A stretch of DNA of 64,000 bases, taken from PALSA-894 sp963734185 (GTDB lineage Bacteria > Pseudomonadota > Alphaproteobacteria > Rhizobiales > Xanthobacteraceae). The notes beneath the pieces were generated by a model. It was not told the DNA's origin and did no database searches. It was given only the letters and a program-made list of their open reading frames with translations. The position numbers and the translations under genes were made by a program. Position 1 is the first letter of the stretch. The number at the start of each line of letters is the position of its first letter. Shown in pieces: positions 19,542 to 27,425 of this stretch. The DNA lies in contig CAVTGA010000001.1 in NCBI GenBank assembly GCA_963734185.1, positions 2,046,001-2,110,000 of the forward strand, written 5' to 3'.

Positions 19542-19745
19542 TCATACGGCGATTTCCAGGATGCGCTCCTTGCCGCCTGGCTTGGGCTCAGCGACATCGA
19601 CGGACAGACAGCCTTCAATGGCTTCGTTCAGGTTCTTAAGGAGTTCGTCCATCGTCTCGCCTTGGCTGACGCAGCCCGGAATGGCAGGGACTTCGGCCCA
19701 GAAGCCACCCTCCTCGGCTTCATGCACCATGACCTTGATTTTCAT
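19542..19745 (-). CDS. hicB: HicB-family antitoxin, apparently orphan
   Basis: 67 residues from the ATG at 19745. The sequence MKIKVMVHEAEEGGFWAEVPAIPGC is the classic HicB partial RNase H-like fold, followed by SQGETMDELLKNLNEAIEGCL. HicB proteins neutralise the mRNA interferase HicA. I searched the 100 bases after the stop and the region before the start for the HicA dsRBD-like pattern (GSH..Y) and found none. A frame overlapping the stop by ATGA encodes about 31 unrelated residues. The antitoxin may be a solitary remnant or act on a HicA elsewhere. It is divergent from higBA. Confidence 0.8.
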   Translation of the reverse strand: MKIKVMVHEAEEGGFWAEVPAIPGCVSQGETMDELLKNLNEAIEGCLSVDVAEPKPGGKERILEIAV

Positions 19746-19789
19746 CGTCGGTCTCCGGTCTGTTCGCCGCCGTCCGCAGCGTTTTGAAT

Positions 19790-19910
19790 ATCGCATATCC
19801 TTGCTTTGCCGTATGTCAATGGCGCGTTTGCGCCGCAGATGTCTAGGGCCCGCGCATTAGAATATGGCCGGATGGAGGCTGGCATTTATCCTAAAAGTAG
19901 GATATGCGAT
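19790..19910. promoter_or_regulatory. Paired inverted 11-mers and a palindrome between hicB and higB
   Basis: ATCGCATATCC (19790-19800) and its exact inverse GGATATGCGAT (19900-19910) lie 99 bases apart in the divergent gap. The second copy forms part of the perfect palindrome TATCCTA-AAAG-TAGGATA (19887-19904) and overlaps the higB start codon. A further ATCGCATAT occurs at 20651-20659, after higA. Such sites fit HigA autoregulation of its own operon and perhaps of hicB; this is inference. Confidence 0.5.
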
Positions 19911-20289
19911 GGCGCGGTCGCTGGCAAAGGACGAGAAGCCGCTCAACTGGGTCGGCTCCTCCAAGCGCGACCTGCTCGCCTTTCCGGCTCGGGTCAAGGA
20001 TGAGATCGGCAACGCGCTGGGCGTGGCACAGTTCGGCGGCAAGCATCCGAAGGCGAAGCCGTGGAGAGGTCAGGGTCCTGGAGTGTTTGAAGTGGTCGAG
20101 GGCTTCGCCGGGGATACGTTTCGCGCCGTGTACACGGTTCGCTTCCAGGAGGCGGTCTATGTTCTGCATGCATTTCAGAAGAAGTCGCCGAAAGGGGCCA
20201 AAACCGCGCGTATCGACATCGCACTGATTGCTCGTCGGCTCAAAGCGGCTCAACAGGATTACGAGGCTTGTTATGGCAAGGAAGGCTAG
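19909..20289 (+). CDS. higB: HigB/RelE-superfamily toxin (phage Gp49-like)
   Basis: 126 residues from the ATG at 19909. Core signature: NWVGSSKRDLLAFPARVKDEIGNALGVAQFGGKHPKAKPW, then FEVVEGFAGDTFRAVYTVRFQEAVYVLHAFQKKSPKG. The last block (YVLHAFQKKS) is diagnostic of the Gp49-like HigB group of ribosome-dependent mRNA endonucleases. It overlaps the downstream antitoxin by 17 bases, the usual toxin-first arrangement of higBA. The start codon lies inside a palindromic operator, so repression by the antitoxin is plausible. Mobile in many alphaproteobacteria. Confidence 0.88.
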   Translation: MARSLAKDEKPLNWVGSSKRDLLAFPARVKDEIGNALGVAQFGGKHPKAKPWRGQGPGVFEVVEGFAGDTFRAVYTVRFQEAVYVLHAFQKKSPKGAKTARIDIALIARRLKAAQQDYEACYGKEG

Positions 20290-20614
20290 AGCGCAGGACC
20301 GGATTACGCGCGGCAGCACCAATGTCTTCGCCGACCTCGGCTATTCCGACGCCGATGAGCGGCAGACCAAGCTTCGTCTTGCCCACGCTATCAACGCAAC
20401 GATTGCGGAGCAGCGACTGACGCAGTCGCCGGCCGCGCGCCGGCTCGGCGTGTCGCAGCCGAAAGTCTCCGCGCTTGCCAATTACCAGCTCGACGGATTC
20501 TCGGTCGAACGACTGATGACGTTCCTGACTGCGCTCGATCGGGACGTCGACATCGTGATCCGCCGCAAGCCGCGCTCGCGCAGCGCCGCACGCATCAGCG
20601 TCGTGGCGGCGTAG
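20273..20614 (+). CDS. higA: HigA-like XRE antitoxin
   Basis: 113 residues from the ATG at 20273. It contains a helix-turn-helix of the HTH_37 type: KLRLAHAINATIAEQRLTQSPAARRLGVSQPKVSAL (about 36-71), followed by FSVERLMTFLTALDRDVDIVI. The N-terminal part (RITRGSTNVFADLGYSDADE) is the standard opening of antitoxins paired with Gp49-like toxins. It would bind and neutralise HigB and repress the operon through the palindromes around 19790-19910. Overlap with higB by 17 bases shows coupled translation. The basic C-terminus (RRKPRSRSAAR) is unusual but within family range. Confidence 0.88.
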   Translation: MARKARAQDRITRGSTNVFADLGYSDADERQTKLRLAHAINATIAEQRLTQSPAARRLGVSQPKVSALANYQLDGFSVERLMTFLTALDRDVDIVIRRKPRSRSAARISVVAA

Positions 20615-20684
20615 GCGCCATGAGGTGACGCGCGCTCATCCTTCCCCGCTATCGCATATTGCGCCAATACTGCCGCGCGCCTTC

Positions 20685-20822
20685 CCCTCTCCCGCGCGAG
20701 CGGGAGAGGGTGGCGAGCCGCGAAGCGGCGAGCCGGGAGAGGGATTCTCAAACCGCGCACCCCTCTCCCGCCTCGGTCCTGCGGACCTCGGCACCCTCTC
20801 CCCGCTGCGCGGGGCGAGGGAA
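20685..20822. repeat. CCCTCTCCCGC double-hairpin intergenic repeat
   Basis: CCCTCTCCCGC-GCGA-GCGGGAGAGGG at 20685-20710 is followed by a second module ending CTCTCCCCGCTGCGCGGGGCGAGGG. This is the same family as the copy inside mutA. It fills much of the gap between higA and the convergent Tat-signal gene and could terminate both. Confidence 0.8.
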
Positions 20823-20924
20823 CTCGCGGCGCCGCCTTGAGGACCTGCGATGGGCCTGCCACTCGGGAAGAATGATCACGCTCCCGTCGCGATCATCGCA
20901 TCAAGCACTTGCGCCGCCAGTCGC

Positions 20925-21551
20925 TCATAGGCGTCGGCGTGAGAACTCCTCAGCGCTCCACCATTCCGGCTTGCCCCAGGCCTTGACCGCCTGCGCCTTG
21001 ACGGCGAGCCCCACGGCGGAATGCGCCGGCGCGGCGAGGATCGCGCGGCTCAGATCGTCCAGCGCCGCGCTCGAGGCACGGTGCGCGGCGTTCGCGGCGG
21101 GCAACCCGACCTTGCGCTGGAAGCGCCGGTCGCGCGCCGCGTAGGCGAGCGCGACCTTGAGCAGGGCGTGGCCCTCGCGCTGGACGAAGCGGCGGCGGTC
21201 GCCGCGCAGCAGCCAGCGCAGCTCGCACGCGTTCCACCATGAATCGTCGCGATCAAGGAGATTGCCGAGCGGCCCGGCGCTGGTGAGCGCCGGCGGCGGC
21301 GTGGGGCCGTCGTTCAGATAGCGCTCCTCGCACTCCTGCAGCCGCTGCCATGCCGCCGCCTGGAGGGCGACCGCCTGTTCAAACCGAGCGCCAAGCGCCG
21401 TAAGCTCCGCGTCGGAGCTTTGAGTCGGTGGCGCGGCCGGCGCTGACGCGGCGGCCGGGCCGAGCGCGAGGCTCGCCGCGCCGGCGATGAGGCCGCGGCG
21501 GGACAGCGCGGGCAAGGGGATGTCCTTTGCCGACACGGGAGGGTTCGGCAC
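20925..21551 (-). CDS. Tat-exported protein of unknown function
   Basis: 208 residues. A twin-arginine motif SRRGLIAGAASLALG (about 17-31) and an Ala-rich cleavage zone indicate Tat export. The mature part is mostly helical (GARFEQAVALQAAAWQRLQECEERYLND) with DDSWWNACELRWLL. No catalytic motif is evident and I do not recognise the family. It is divergent from the XRE regulator, whose operator cluster lies only 23 bases from this start, so the regulator may also control this gene. Confidence 0.65.
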   Translation of the reverse strand: MPNPPVSAKDIPLPALSRRGLIAGAASLALGPAAASAPAAPPTQSSDAELTALGARFEQAVALQAAAWQRLQECEERYLNDGPTPPPALTSAGPLGNLLDRDDSWWNACELRWLLRGDRRRFVQREGHALLKVALAYAARDRRFQRKVGLPAANAAHRASSAALDDLSRAILAAPAHSAVGLAVKAQAVKAWGKPEWWSAEEFSRRRL

Positions 21552-21573
21552 TGCAAGGCTCCAAGCGAAGCCG

Positions 21574-21613
21574 ATGAGTTATTTTAACTCATAACGTATG
21601 AGTGAAAATGAGT
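21574..21613. promoter_or_regulatory. Four ATGAGT half-sites at the XRE gene start
   Basis: Within 40 bases: ATGAGTT (21574-21580), its inverse AACTCAT (21586-21592), ATGAGT (21598-21603) and ATGAGT (21608-21613). Neighbouring copies form two interleaved palindromes. The last half-site contains the start codon (ATG AGT) of the regulator. The arrangement suggests strong autorepression; binding is inferred. Confidence 0.6.
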
Positions 21614-21868
21614 CAAGACGCAAAGTCGATCACGCAAGCGCAGTTTCGCGCGGCGCGCGCCCTGCTCGACTGGTCGCGCTCGAAGCTCGGCGAGAAGGCC
21701 GGCTACTCCCTCCCGACGGTCCAGCGCGTCGAGACAGGCGGCGCGAACGTCTCCGACGAGGTGCTGGAGAAGCTGAAGGCCACGCTCGAAGCGGCCGGGG
21801 TCGAGTTCACCAACGGCGACGCGCCTGGGGTGCGATTGAAGCGGCGGGGCAGCAAGTCACGGAGTTAG
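21608..21868 (+). CDS. Small XRE-family transcriptional regulator
   Basis: 86 residues from ATG 21608; a GTG at 21602 is an alternative. A single helix-turn-helix domain covers most of the protein: QFRAARALLDWSRSKLGEKAGYSLPTVQRVETGG, then VSDEVLEKLKATLEAAGVEF. This short type, with the GVEF(T/I)NG ending, is widespread in Rhizobiales and often beside restriction or phage genes. It has four ATGAGT half-sites over its own start. The 3' end overlaps the convergent 63-residue gene by 4 bases. A role as controller of the nearby restriction-modification gene is possible but not shown. Confidence 0.85.
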   Translation: MSQDAKSITQAQFRAARALLDWSRSKLGEKAGYSLPTVQRVETGGANVSDEVLEKLKATLEAAGVEFTNGDAPGVRLKRRGSKSRS

Positions 21869-22056
21869 CGATTGCCACGACCCGGATGATCGCGCCGCAC
21901 ACCCTTGAACTTCTCGCCGTCCTGCTTCACGTCGAGGAAACGTCCGGAGTTTGCGTCGCGTTTGACCCATTGCTCTGTCTTGGGGTTGAAGGTCTGCGAT
22001 CGATCGCGGACCATTCCCCGTCGGTGGTCGTCGCCCTTGGGCGGATTGGTTGCCAT
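21865..22056 (-). CDS. Small conserved hydrophilic protein of unknown function
   Basis: 63 residues. The composition is highly charged (MATNPPKGDDHRRGMVRDRS, then NPKTEQWVKRDANSGRF and KFKGVRRDH). The WVKRDANSGRFLDVK block is one I have seen in short uncharacterised proteins of proteobacteria, often near accessory or defence genes. There is no signal or membrane segment. It is transcribed divergently from the restriction-modification gene, leaving about 138 bases for both promoters. Function unknown. Confidence 0.7.
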   Translation of the reverse strand: MATNPPKGDDHRRGMVRDRSQTFNPKTEQWVKRDANSGRFLDVKQDGEKFKGVRRDHPGRGNR

Positions 22057-22194
22057 TGTTGTCCTCGTGGGCTAGAACATAACAAGAACGATCTCATGAG
22101 TTGGCCCCGCCCGTCAATGGAAATAACTCACGCTCCAAATACCCGCTCGCGCCCTTGCTCCGTCGGATAGCCGCATGCAGTGTCTGGCTTACCC

Positions 22195-25100
22195 ATGAGC
22201 CAACTCCTGATTCAGCACTATCTCAACGAACTGCAGACGCTCCGCCGCGTCTCTGGTACGTCGCGCGAAGGAGTCGTCAGCGAGGCATTCAAAACTTTGC
22301 TCAAGGACTGGGGCAGGTCGCGCGATCTCATATTCATCCCGCAGTACGAGTACCAGACGCTGCAAAAGACCCGCGTCTATCCGGATGGCGCCCTCCTCTA
22401 TTCCCTGCGCGTGCCGCTCGGCTATTGGGAAGCCAAGGATGAGGAAGACGATCTAGACGACGAGATCGAGAAAAAATTCCGCAAGGGTTATCCGCAGGAC
22501 AATATCATTTTCGAAGATTCGCAGGAAGCGGTTCTGATCCAGAACAGGCAGCCTGTCATGCGCTGCGGGATCGATGATCCGGCGCAACTGCGCAAGCTGC
22601 TGGACCTGTTCTTTGACTATGAGCGCCCAGAGATCGCGGATTTCCGCAAGGCGGTCGATCAGTTCAAGACCGACATGCCGGCGGTGCTTTCGGCACTCCG
22701 CGACATGATCGATGCGGCCGAGAAGGACAACCCAAAATTCCATAAAGCTGCGATCAGATTCCTCAAGCACGCACAGGACACGATCAATCCGAACGTTACC
22801 GCTGCTGATGTGCGTGAAATGCTGATCCAGCACATCCTGACGGAGGAAATCTTCTCACAGGTGTTCGACAACGCCGACTTCCATCGCCAGAACAACGTCG
22901 CAAGGGAACTCTATGCACTGGAGAATACGTTCTTCACCGGCAAGGTGAAGCATGACACGCTGGCGGGCTTGCGGCCCTATTATTCCGCAATCCGGAGCGC
23001 GGCCGCGCTCGTTACGAGCCATCACGAGAAGCAGAACTTCCTCAAGGCCATCTACGAGAACTTCTACAAGGTCTACAACAAAAAGGCTGCCGACCGCCTC
23101 GGCGTCGTCTACACACCGAATGAGATCGTTCGCTTCATGATCGAAAGTGCCGATTGGCTATGCCAGAAGCACTTCGGCAAGCAGCTCATAGACAAGAATG
23201 TTGAAATACTCGATCCAGCCGCCGGCACTGGTACGTTCATCGTCGAACTGATCGAGCACTTTCGTGGCCAGCCGGCGAAGCTGCGCTACAAGTATCTGGA
23301 GGAATTGCACGCCAACGAAGTGGCGATCCTGCCCTATTACGTCGCCAATCTGAACATCGAGGCGACATATGCGGCGATCAATGGATTTGAGGAGTATCCG
23401 AACCTGTGCTTCGTCGACACACTCGACAACACAGCGGCGCTTAAGACACAGAAAGGTCAGCACGTGGGCGACCTGTTCGGCGGGGTAAGCGATGAGAACG
23501 TCGCTCGCATCAAGCGCCAGAACAAGAAGAGGATCAGCGTCGTCATCGGCAATCCGCCCTACAACGCCAACCAACTCAACGAGAACGAAAACAACAAGAA
23601 CCGCGAGTATCCCGAGATCGATCGACGCATTAAGGCGACTTACATAGAGGCCTCTACGGCGCAGAAAACCAAGCTCTATGACATGTACGCGCGATTTTTT
23701 CGCTGGGCGACCGATCGTGTAGAGGACAATGGAATCGTCGCATTTGTCACTAACCGTAGCTTCGTGGAAAGCCGTACCTTTGATGGCTTCCGCGAGATGG
23801 TGGCTGACGAATTCAACGACATCTATGTCGTTGATCTTGGCGGCGATGTTCGGGCCGATTCGCGCCTTTCAGGCACCAAGCACAATGTGTTCGGTATTCA
23901 GACTGGCGTGGCCATTAGTTTCATGGTGAAGCGTGCGACGGCCAAAGGCTGCCGCATTTACTACGCACGCCGCCCACAATTGGAGACAGCTGAAGAGAAA
24001 CTGGCGCTGCTCGATACAGAAAAGCTCGACAGCATCGCATTCGGTGAACTCAGGCCAAGTGCTCGAAACGACTGGGTTAACCTTACAGACAATGATTTCG
24101 AAACGCTTATTGCTTCTGCAGACAAGAAGACGAAGTCGAGTAAGAGAGATTCTCAGCAAAGGGCTATTTTTCGCCTCTTTTCGCTGGGGGTTGTCACCGC
24201 GCGAGATAGCTGGGTCTATGATTTTGATAAGAAATCACTTGAGAGAAAGATTGCCGCTCTAATCGGAGCTTACAACGCAGACATGAAAAAGTGGTCTGCC
24301 ATGAGAGGGCGGGAAAAGCGCATTGAAGATCTTGATGCCTCGATCAAGTGGACGCGGGCGGTGAAAAATGATCTTCAACGTGGCGTCGAGTACAAATTTG
24401 ATCGCGCGCATATCATACAAGCGGCGTATCGACCTTTCGTCAAAGCGAACCTCTATTTCGATAAACATCTCAATGAGATGCAGTATCAACTTGGCCATAT
24501 GTTCTTGGGCGAGCCAAATCCAACAATCGCATTTTTGTGCGTGGACTCCTCCAACCCCTTGGCTGTGCTGGCAGTGAACCAACAGTTTGATTACTGTCTA
24601 TTGAAAATGGGAAATGGGGGCACCCAGTCGCTGCCGCGTTGGCGTTATGACGTCGAGGGTAAGCGGCAAGATAATATTACCAATTGGTCAGTTGATCAGT
24701 TTCGTGCCCGCTACGAAGCAGGCAAGGGGCTTAGGCGGCCAATCGACAAAGAGGCAATCTTCCACTACGTCTACGGCGTCCTACACGATCCAATCTATCG
24801 TGAGAAATACGCGTTGAACCTCAAACGCGAATTCCCGCGTATTCCGTTCTATGCCAACTTCTGGAAATGGGCCGGGTGGGGCGAAAAGCTGATCGCGCTG
24901 CACATCGGTTATGAGACAGTCGAGCCATGGGGGCTCAAGTGCATCGAGGCGCCTGACCAGAAGTCGCGCAAGGCCGGGCTCGCGCCCAAGGCAATGCTGC
25001 GGGCCTATAAAGAGGCCGGCAACATCCAACTCGACAGTGAGACCCAGTTGACCGGCGTGCCACCCGAGGCATGGGGCTATCGGCTCGGCAACCGCTCGGC

Positions 25101-25284
25101 ACTGGAATGGATTCTAGATCAGTACAAGGAGAAGACGCCGAAGGACCCAACCATCCGCGAGAAGTTCAACACCTATCGCTTCGCGGACCACAAGGAGAAG
25201 GTGATCGACCTCCTAAAGCGGGTCACCCGTGTGAGTGTCGAGACGATGAAGATCGTGGAGGCCATGAAGGCGGAGAAAAGATGA
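22195..25284 (+). CDS. Single-chain restriction-modification enzyme (N6-adenine methyltransferase with PD-(D/E)XK domain)
   Basis: 1029 residues from ATG 22195. The N-terminal nuclease-like motif is PD(64)...E79-A-K81 within YPDGALL...GYWEAKDEE. A helical linker follows. The amino-methyltransferase core has motif I ILDPAAGTGTF (near 340) and motif IV GNPPYNAN (near 452). The C-terminal half (about 600-1029) resembles the specificity region of type ISP/LlaBIII-like enzymes. No helicase domain is present, so a Type IIG/IIL-like enzyme that cuts and modifies with one chain is likely. GC is visibly lower than in the flanks, a sign of transfer. It is followed after 4 bases by a 94-residue gene. 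Confidence 0.85.
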   Translation: MSQLLIQHYLNELQTLRRVSGTSREGVVSEAFKTLLKDWGRSRDLIFIPQYEYQTLQKTRVYPDGALLYSLRVPLGYWEAKDEEDDLDDEIEKKFRKGYPQDNIIFEDSQEAVLIQNRQPVMRCGIDDPAQLRKLLDLFFDYERPEIADFRKAVDQFKTDMPAVLSALRDMIDAAEKDNPKFHKAAIRFLKHAQDTINPNVTAADVREMLIQHILTEEIFSQVFDNADFHRQNNVARELYALENTFFTGKVKHDTLAGLRPYYSAIRSAAALVTSHHEKQNFLKAIYENFYKVYNKKAADRLGVVYTPNEIVRFMIESADWLCQKHFGKQLIDKNVEILDPAAGTGTFIVELIEHFRGQPAKLRYKYLEELHANEVAILPYYVANLNIEATYAAINGFEEYPNLCFVDTLDNTAALKTQKGQHVGDLFGGVSDENVARIKRQNKKRISVVIGNPPYNANQLNENENNKNREYPEIDRRIKATYIEASTAQKTKLYDMYARFFRWATDRVEDNGIVAFVTNRSFVESRTFDGFREMVADEFNDIYVVDLGGDVRADSRLSGTKHNVFGIQTGVAISFMVKRATAKGCRIYYARRPQLETAEEKLALLDTEKLDSIAFGELRPSARNDWVNLTDNDFETLIASADKKTKSSKRDSQQRAIFRLFSLGVVTARDSWVYDFDKKSLERKIAALIGAYNADMKKWSAMRGREKRIEDLDASIKWTRAVKNDLQRGVEYKFDRAHIIQAAYRPFVKANLYFDKHLNEMQYQLGHMFLGEPNPTIAFLCVDSSNPLAVLAVNQQFDYCLLKMGNGGTQSLPRWRYDVEGKRQDNITNWSVDQFRARYEAGKGLRRPIDKEAIFHYVYGVLHDPIYREKYALNLKREFPRIPFYANFWKWAGWGEKLIALHIGYETVEPWGLKCIEAPDQKSRKAGLAPKAMLRAYKEAGNIQLDSETQLTGVPPEAWGYRLGNRSALEWILDQYKEKTPKDPTIREKFNTYRFADHKEKVIDLLKRVTRVSVETMKIVEAMKAEKR

Positions 25285-25288
25285 TCTC

Positions 25289-25573
25289 ATGTCCCCTCCC
25301 CGCCAAGGAGATCTCTTTGCCCGCAACCAGCCGGACCCGTCCGACGCGGATTTCGAGACGCCGACCTATTATCCCGACCCGGACGAGGTCCGCACCGAAC
25401 TCCACAAGATTCTCGCCGAAATGCGCGCCGCGGAATCGATGCCGTGGGATGAAAGCCGCGCGTCGCTGTACCGCACCATCTTCCCGCAGATGACCGGCTG
25501 CCTTCCTGACGAGGAAGGCGCGCGGCTGCGCTTCGATTTCGAGACCGAGATGGCGCGGCTGGAAGCGGCCTGA
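25289..25573 (+). CDS. Small protein encoded directly after the restriction-modification gene
   Basis: 94 residues. It begins PPRQGDLFARNQPDPSDADFETPTYYPDPDEV and continues as an acidic helical protein with MPWDESRASLYRTIFPQM. I do not recognise a family or any catalytic motif. The 4-base gap to the restriction-modification gene makes cotranscription nearly certain, but its GC matches the host, so it may be the native gene next to which the enzyme inserted. It could also be a specificity or control accessory; this is open. Confidence 0.7.
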   Translation: MSPPRQGDLFARNQPDPSDADFETPTYYPDPDEVRTELHKILAEMRAAESMPWDESRASLYRTIFPQMTGCLPDEEGARLRFDFETEMARLEAA

Positions 25574-25770
25574 CCTTCTAGCCGCATCAGCGTGAACCGG
25601 GGCCGATTGTACGGGTTGCGCCTCCCCTTCCCGGATATCGCTTCGCTCATCCAGGCTACGCTACTACGCCACATTCCCCCCACCCTTGCCCCCCTCCCCC
25701 TGCCCGTAGCATGTTAGGGCCCATCAACAACACCAAGGCCCAATCGGCCGCGCCCCAGGAGACATGACCC

Positions 25771-26760
25771 ATGACCAAACTCACCCGCCGCGCGTTCGCG
25801 GCCTCCGCCGCCGCGGCAGCGAGCGGTATCGCACTTGCCAAGCCCGCCTTCGCGCAGGCCTATCCGTCGCGCCCGGTCACCGTGGTGGTGCCGTGGGGCG
25901 CCGGCGGCGGCACCGACGCGACCGCGCGCATCGTCGCGGCGCTGCTGGAGAAGGACCTCGGCCAGCCGTTCAACGTGGTCAACCGCACCGGCGGCTCGGG
26001 CGTGGTCGGGCATTCGGCGATCGCGACCGCGCAGCCGGACGGCTACACCATCGGCATGCTCACGGTCGAGATCAGCATGATGCACTGGCAGGGGCTGACC
26101 GAGCTCAAGCCGACGAGCTACACGCCGCTCGCGTTGCTGAACGAGGACCCGCCCGGCATCCAGGTCAATGCGGCCGCGCCGTACAAGACCGTGAAGGAGC
26201 TCGCCGACGCCATCAAGGCCTCGCCCGCCGGCAAGCTGAAAGCCTCGGGCACCGGCCAGGGCGGCATCTGGCACCTCGCGCTGGTCGGCTGGCTGCAAGC
26301 CATGGGCCTTGCCGCCAACCACGTCGCCTGGGTGCCCTCGAACGGCGCCGCGCCCGCGATGCAGGACCTCGCCGCCGGCGGCCTCGATCTGTGCACCTGC
26401 TCGGTGCCGGAAGCGCGCGCCATCATCGAGGCCGGCAAGGCGCGCTCGCTCGCCGTGATGGCGCCGGCGCGCAACTCCGCCTTCCCCAACGTGCCGACCT
26501 TGAAAGAAGCGATGGGCATCGACTACTCGACCGGCGCCTGGCGCGGCATCGCCGGGCCAAAGGGCCTGCCGGCCGACGTCGCCGCCAAGCTCACCGCGGC
26601 GCTCAAGAAGGTGTACGACTCCAAGGAGTACCAGGAGTTCATGGCCAACCGCGGCTTCGGCGTGGTGTGGGGCGACGCGGCGCGTTTCGCCTCGTTCATG
26701 GACAACGGCAACGAGCAGATGGGCAAGGCGATGAAGGCCGCCGGGCTGGCGAAGGCGTGA
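25771..26760 (+). CDS. TctC/Bug-family solute-binding protein (Tat signal)
   Basis: 329 residues. The N-terminus TKLTRRAFAASAAAAASGIALAKPAFAQ is a twin-arginine-like signal; mature AYPSRPVTVVVPWGAGGGTD is the Bug signature with the carboxylate-binding loop. Typical later blocks are present (VNRTGGSGVVGHSAIATAQPDGY, LAGVGL replaced by KGLPADVAAKL). It is the first gene of a tctC-tctB-tctA-tctC series, separated from tctB by a palindromic repeat. It delivers a carboxylate to the TctAB membrane complex; the ligand is unknown. Confidence 0.92.
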   Translation: MTKLTRRAFAASAAAAASGIALAKPAFAQAYPSRPVTVVVPWGAGGGTDATARIVAALLEKDLGQPFNVVNRTGGSGVVGHSAIATAQPDGYTIGMLTVEISMMHWQGLTELKPTSYTPLALLNEDPPGIQVNAAAPYKTVKELADAIKASPAGKLKASGTGQGGIWHLALVGWLQAMGLAANHVAWVPSNGAAPAMQDLAAGGLDLCTCSVPEARAIIEAGKARSLAVMAPARNSAFPNVPTLKEAMGIDYSTGAWRGIAGPKGLPADVAAKLTAALKKVYDSKEYQEFMANRGFGVVWGDAARFASFMDNGNEQMGKAMKAAGLAKA

Positions 26761-26774
26761 TCGGGCAACGCGCT

Positions 26775-26890
26775 ACCTCCCCCTGAAAGGGGGAGGTCGA
26801 CGCGCGAAGCGCGGCGGGTGGGGATCGATTAGCAGTGACCCCTCCCCGGATCGCCTGCGGCGATCCGACCCTCCCCTTTCAGGGGAGGGT
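26775..26890. repeat. CCTCCCCCT hairpin-pair repeat inside the tct operon
   Basis: Hairpins CCTCCCCCT-GAA-AGGGGGAGG (26776-26796) and ACCCTCCCCT-TTC-AGGGGAGGGT (26868-26890) flank GCGCGAAGCGCGGCGGG and a GGATCGCC/GGCGATCC stem. It lies between tctC and tctB and could attenuate expression of the membrane genes relative to the binding protein. Confidence 0.8.
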
Positions 26891-26924
26891 GACAATCGAG
26901 AGAGCCCTCCGGATAATTCCCTCC

Positions 26925-27419
26925 ATGCGTCTCTCCGACCGCATCACCGGGGCGTTCCTCGTCGGTCTCGGCGCGCTCGCCGCCTATGGCGGCTCGCGGC
27001 TGCCGCCGGTGCCGGGGCAGCAGGTCGGACCGAACGTGTTCCCGATCGTGATCGGCGTCGGACTGGTGCTCTGCGGCCTGATGATCGCGCTGCGCATCGG
27101 GCACACCTTCGAGGACGAGGCCGAGGCCGACCTCGCCGCGCACTCGGATCATGACGCGGCGGCCGCGACGCGCCCGGTCTGGTGGAACTTGCGCGTGTTG
27201 ATTCCGCCCGCGCTGCTGCTGTTCTACGTGTTCGCCTCGGAACGGCTCGGCTTCGTGCCGACCGCGGCGATCATGGTGCTGGTGCTTGCGCTCACCCTCG
27301 GCGCGCGGTTGCGGCTCGCGATCCCGCTCGCGCTCGTCGCACCGGTCGGCGTCCATCTGGTGTTCTTCAAGCTGTTGCGCGTCGCCCTGCCCGACGGGCT
27401 GCTGCGGATGCCGTGGTAG
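26925..27419 (+). CDS. tctB: Tripartite tricarboxylate transporter small membrane subunit TctB
   Basis: 164 residues from ATG 26925; upstream in-frame codons fall in a repeat. Four membrane segments are expected: DRITGAFLVGLGALAAYGG, NVFPIVIGVGLVLCGLMIAL, LIPPALLLFYVFASERLGF with MVLVLALTL, and LALVAPVGVHLVFFKLL. The cytoplasmic loop between helices 2 and 3 is acidic. The spacing of 6 bases to tctA fits the standard tctBA pair. It forms the membrane complex that uses an ion gradient with the periplasmic TctC. Confidence 0.9.
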   Translation: MRLSDRITGAFLVGLGALAAYGGSRLPPVPGQQVGPNVFPIVIGVGLVLCGLMIALRIGHTFEDEAEADLAAHSDHDAAAATRPVWWNLRVLIPPALLLFYVFASERLGFVPTAAIMVLVLALTLGARLRLAIPLALVAPVGVHLVFFKLLRVALPDGLLRMPW

Positions 27420-27425
27420 GCGAGC

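Noticed and set aside
19490..19550. A tRNA-3'-end-like stretch ending GAGCCAGCACCA near hicB
   Set aside because: No T-arm consensus GTTCGA with matching stem and no complementary acceptor strand were found, so it is not a tRNA or an obvious attachment site.
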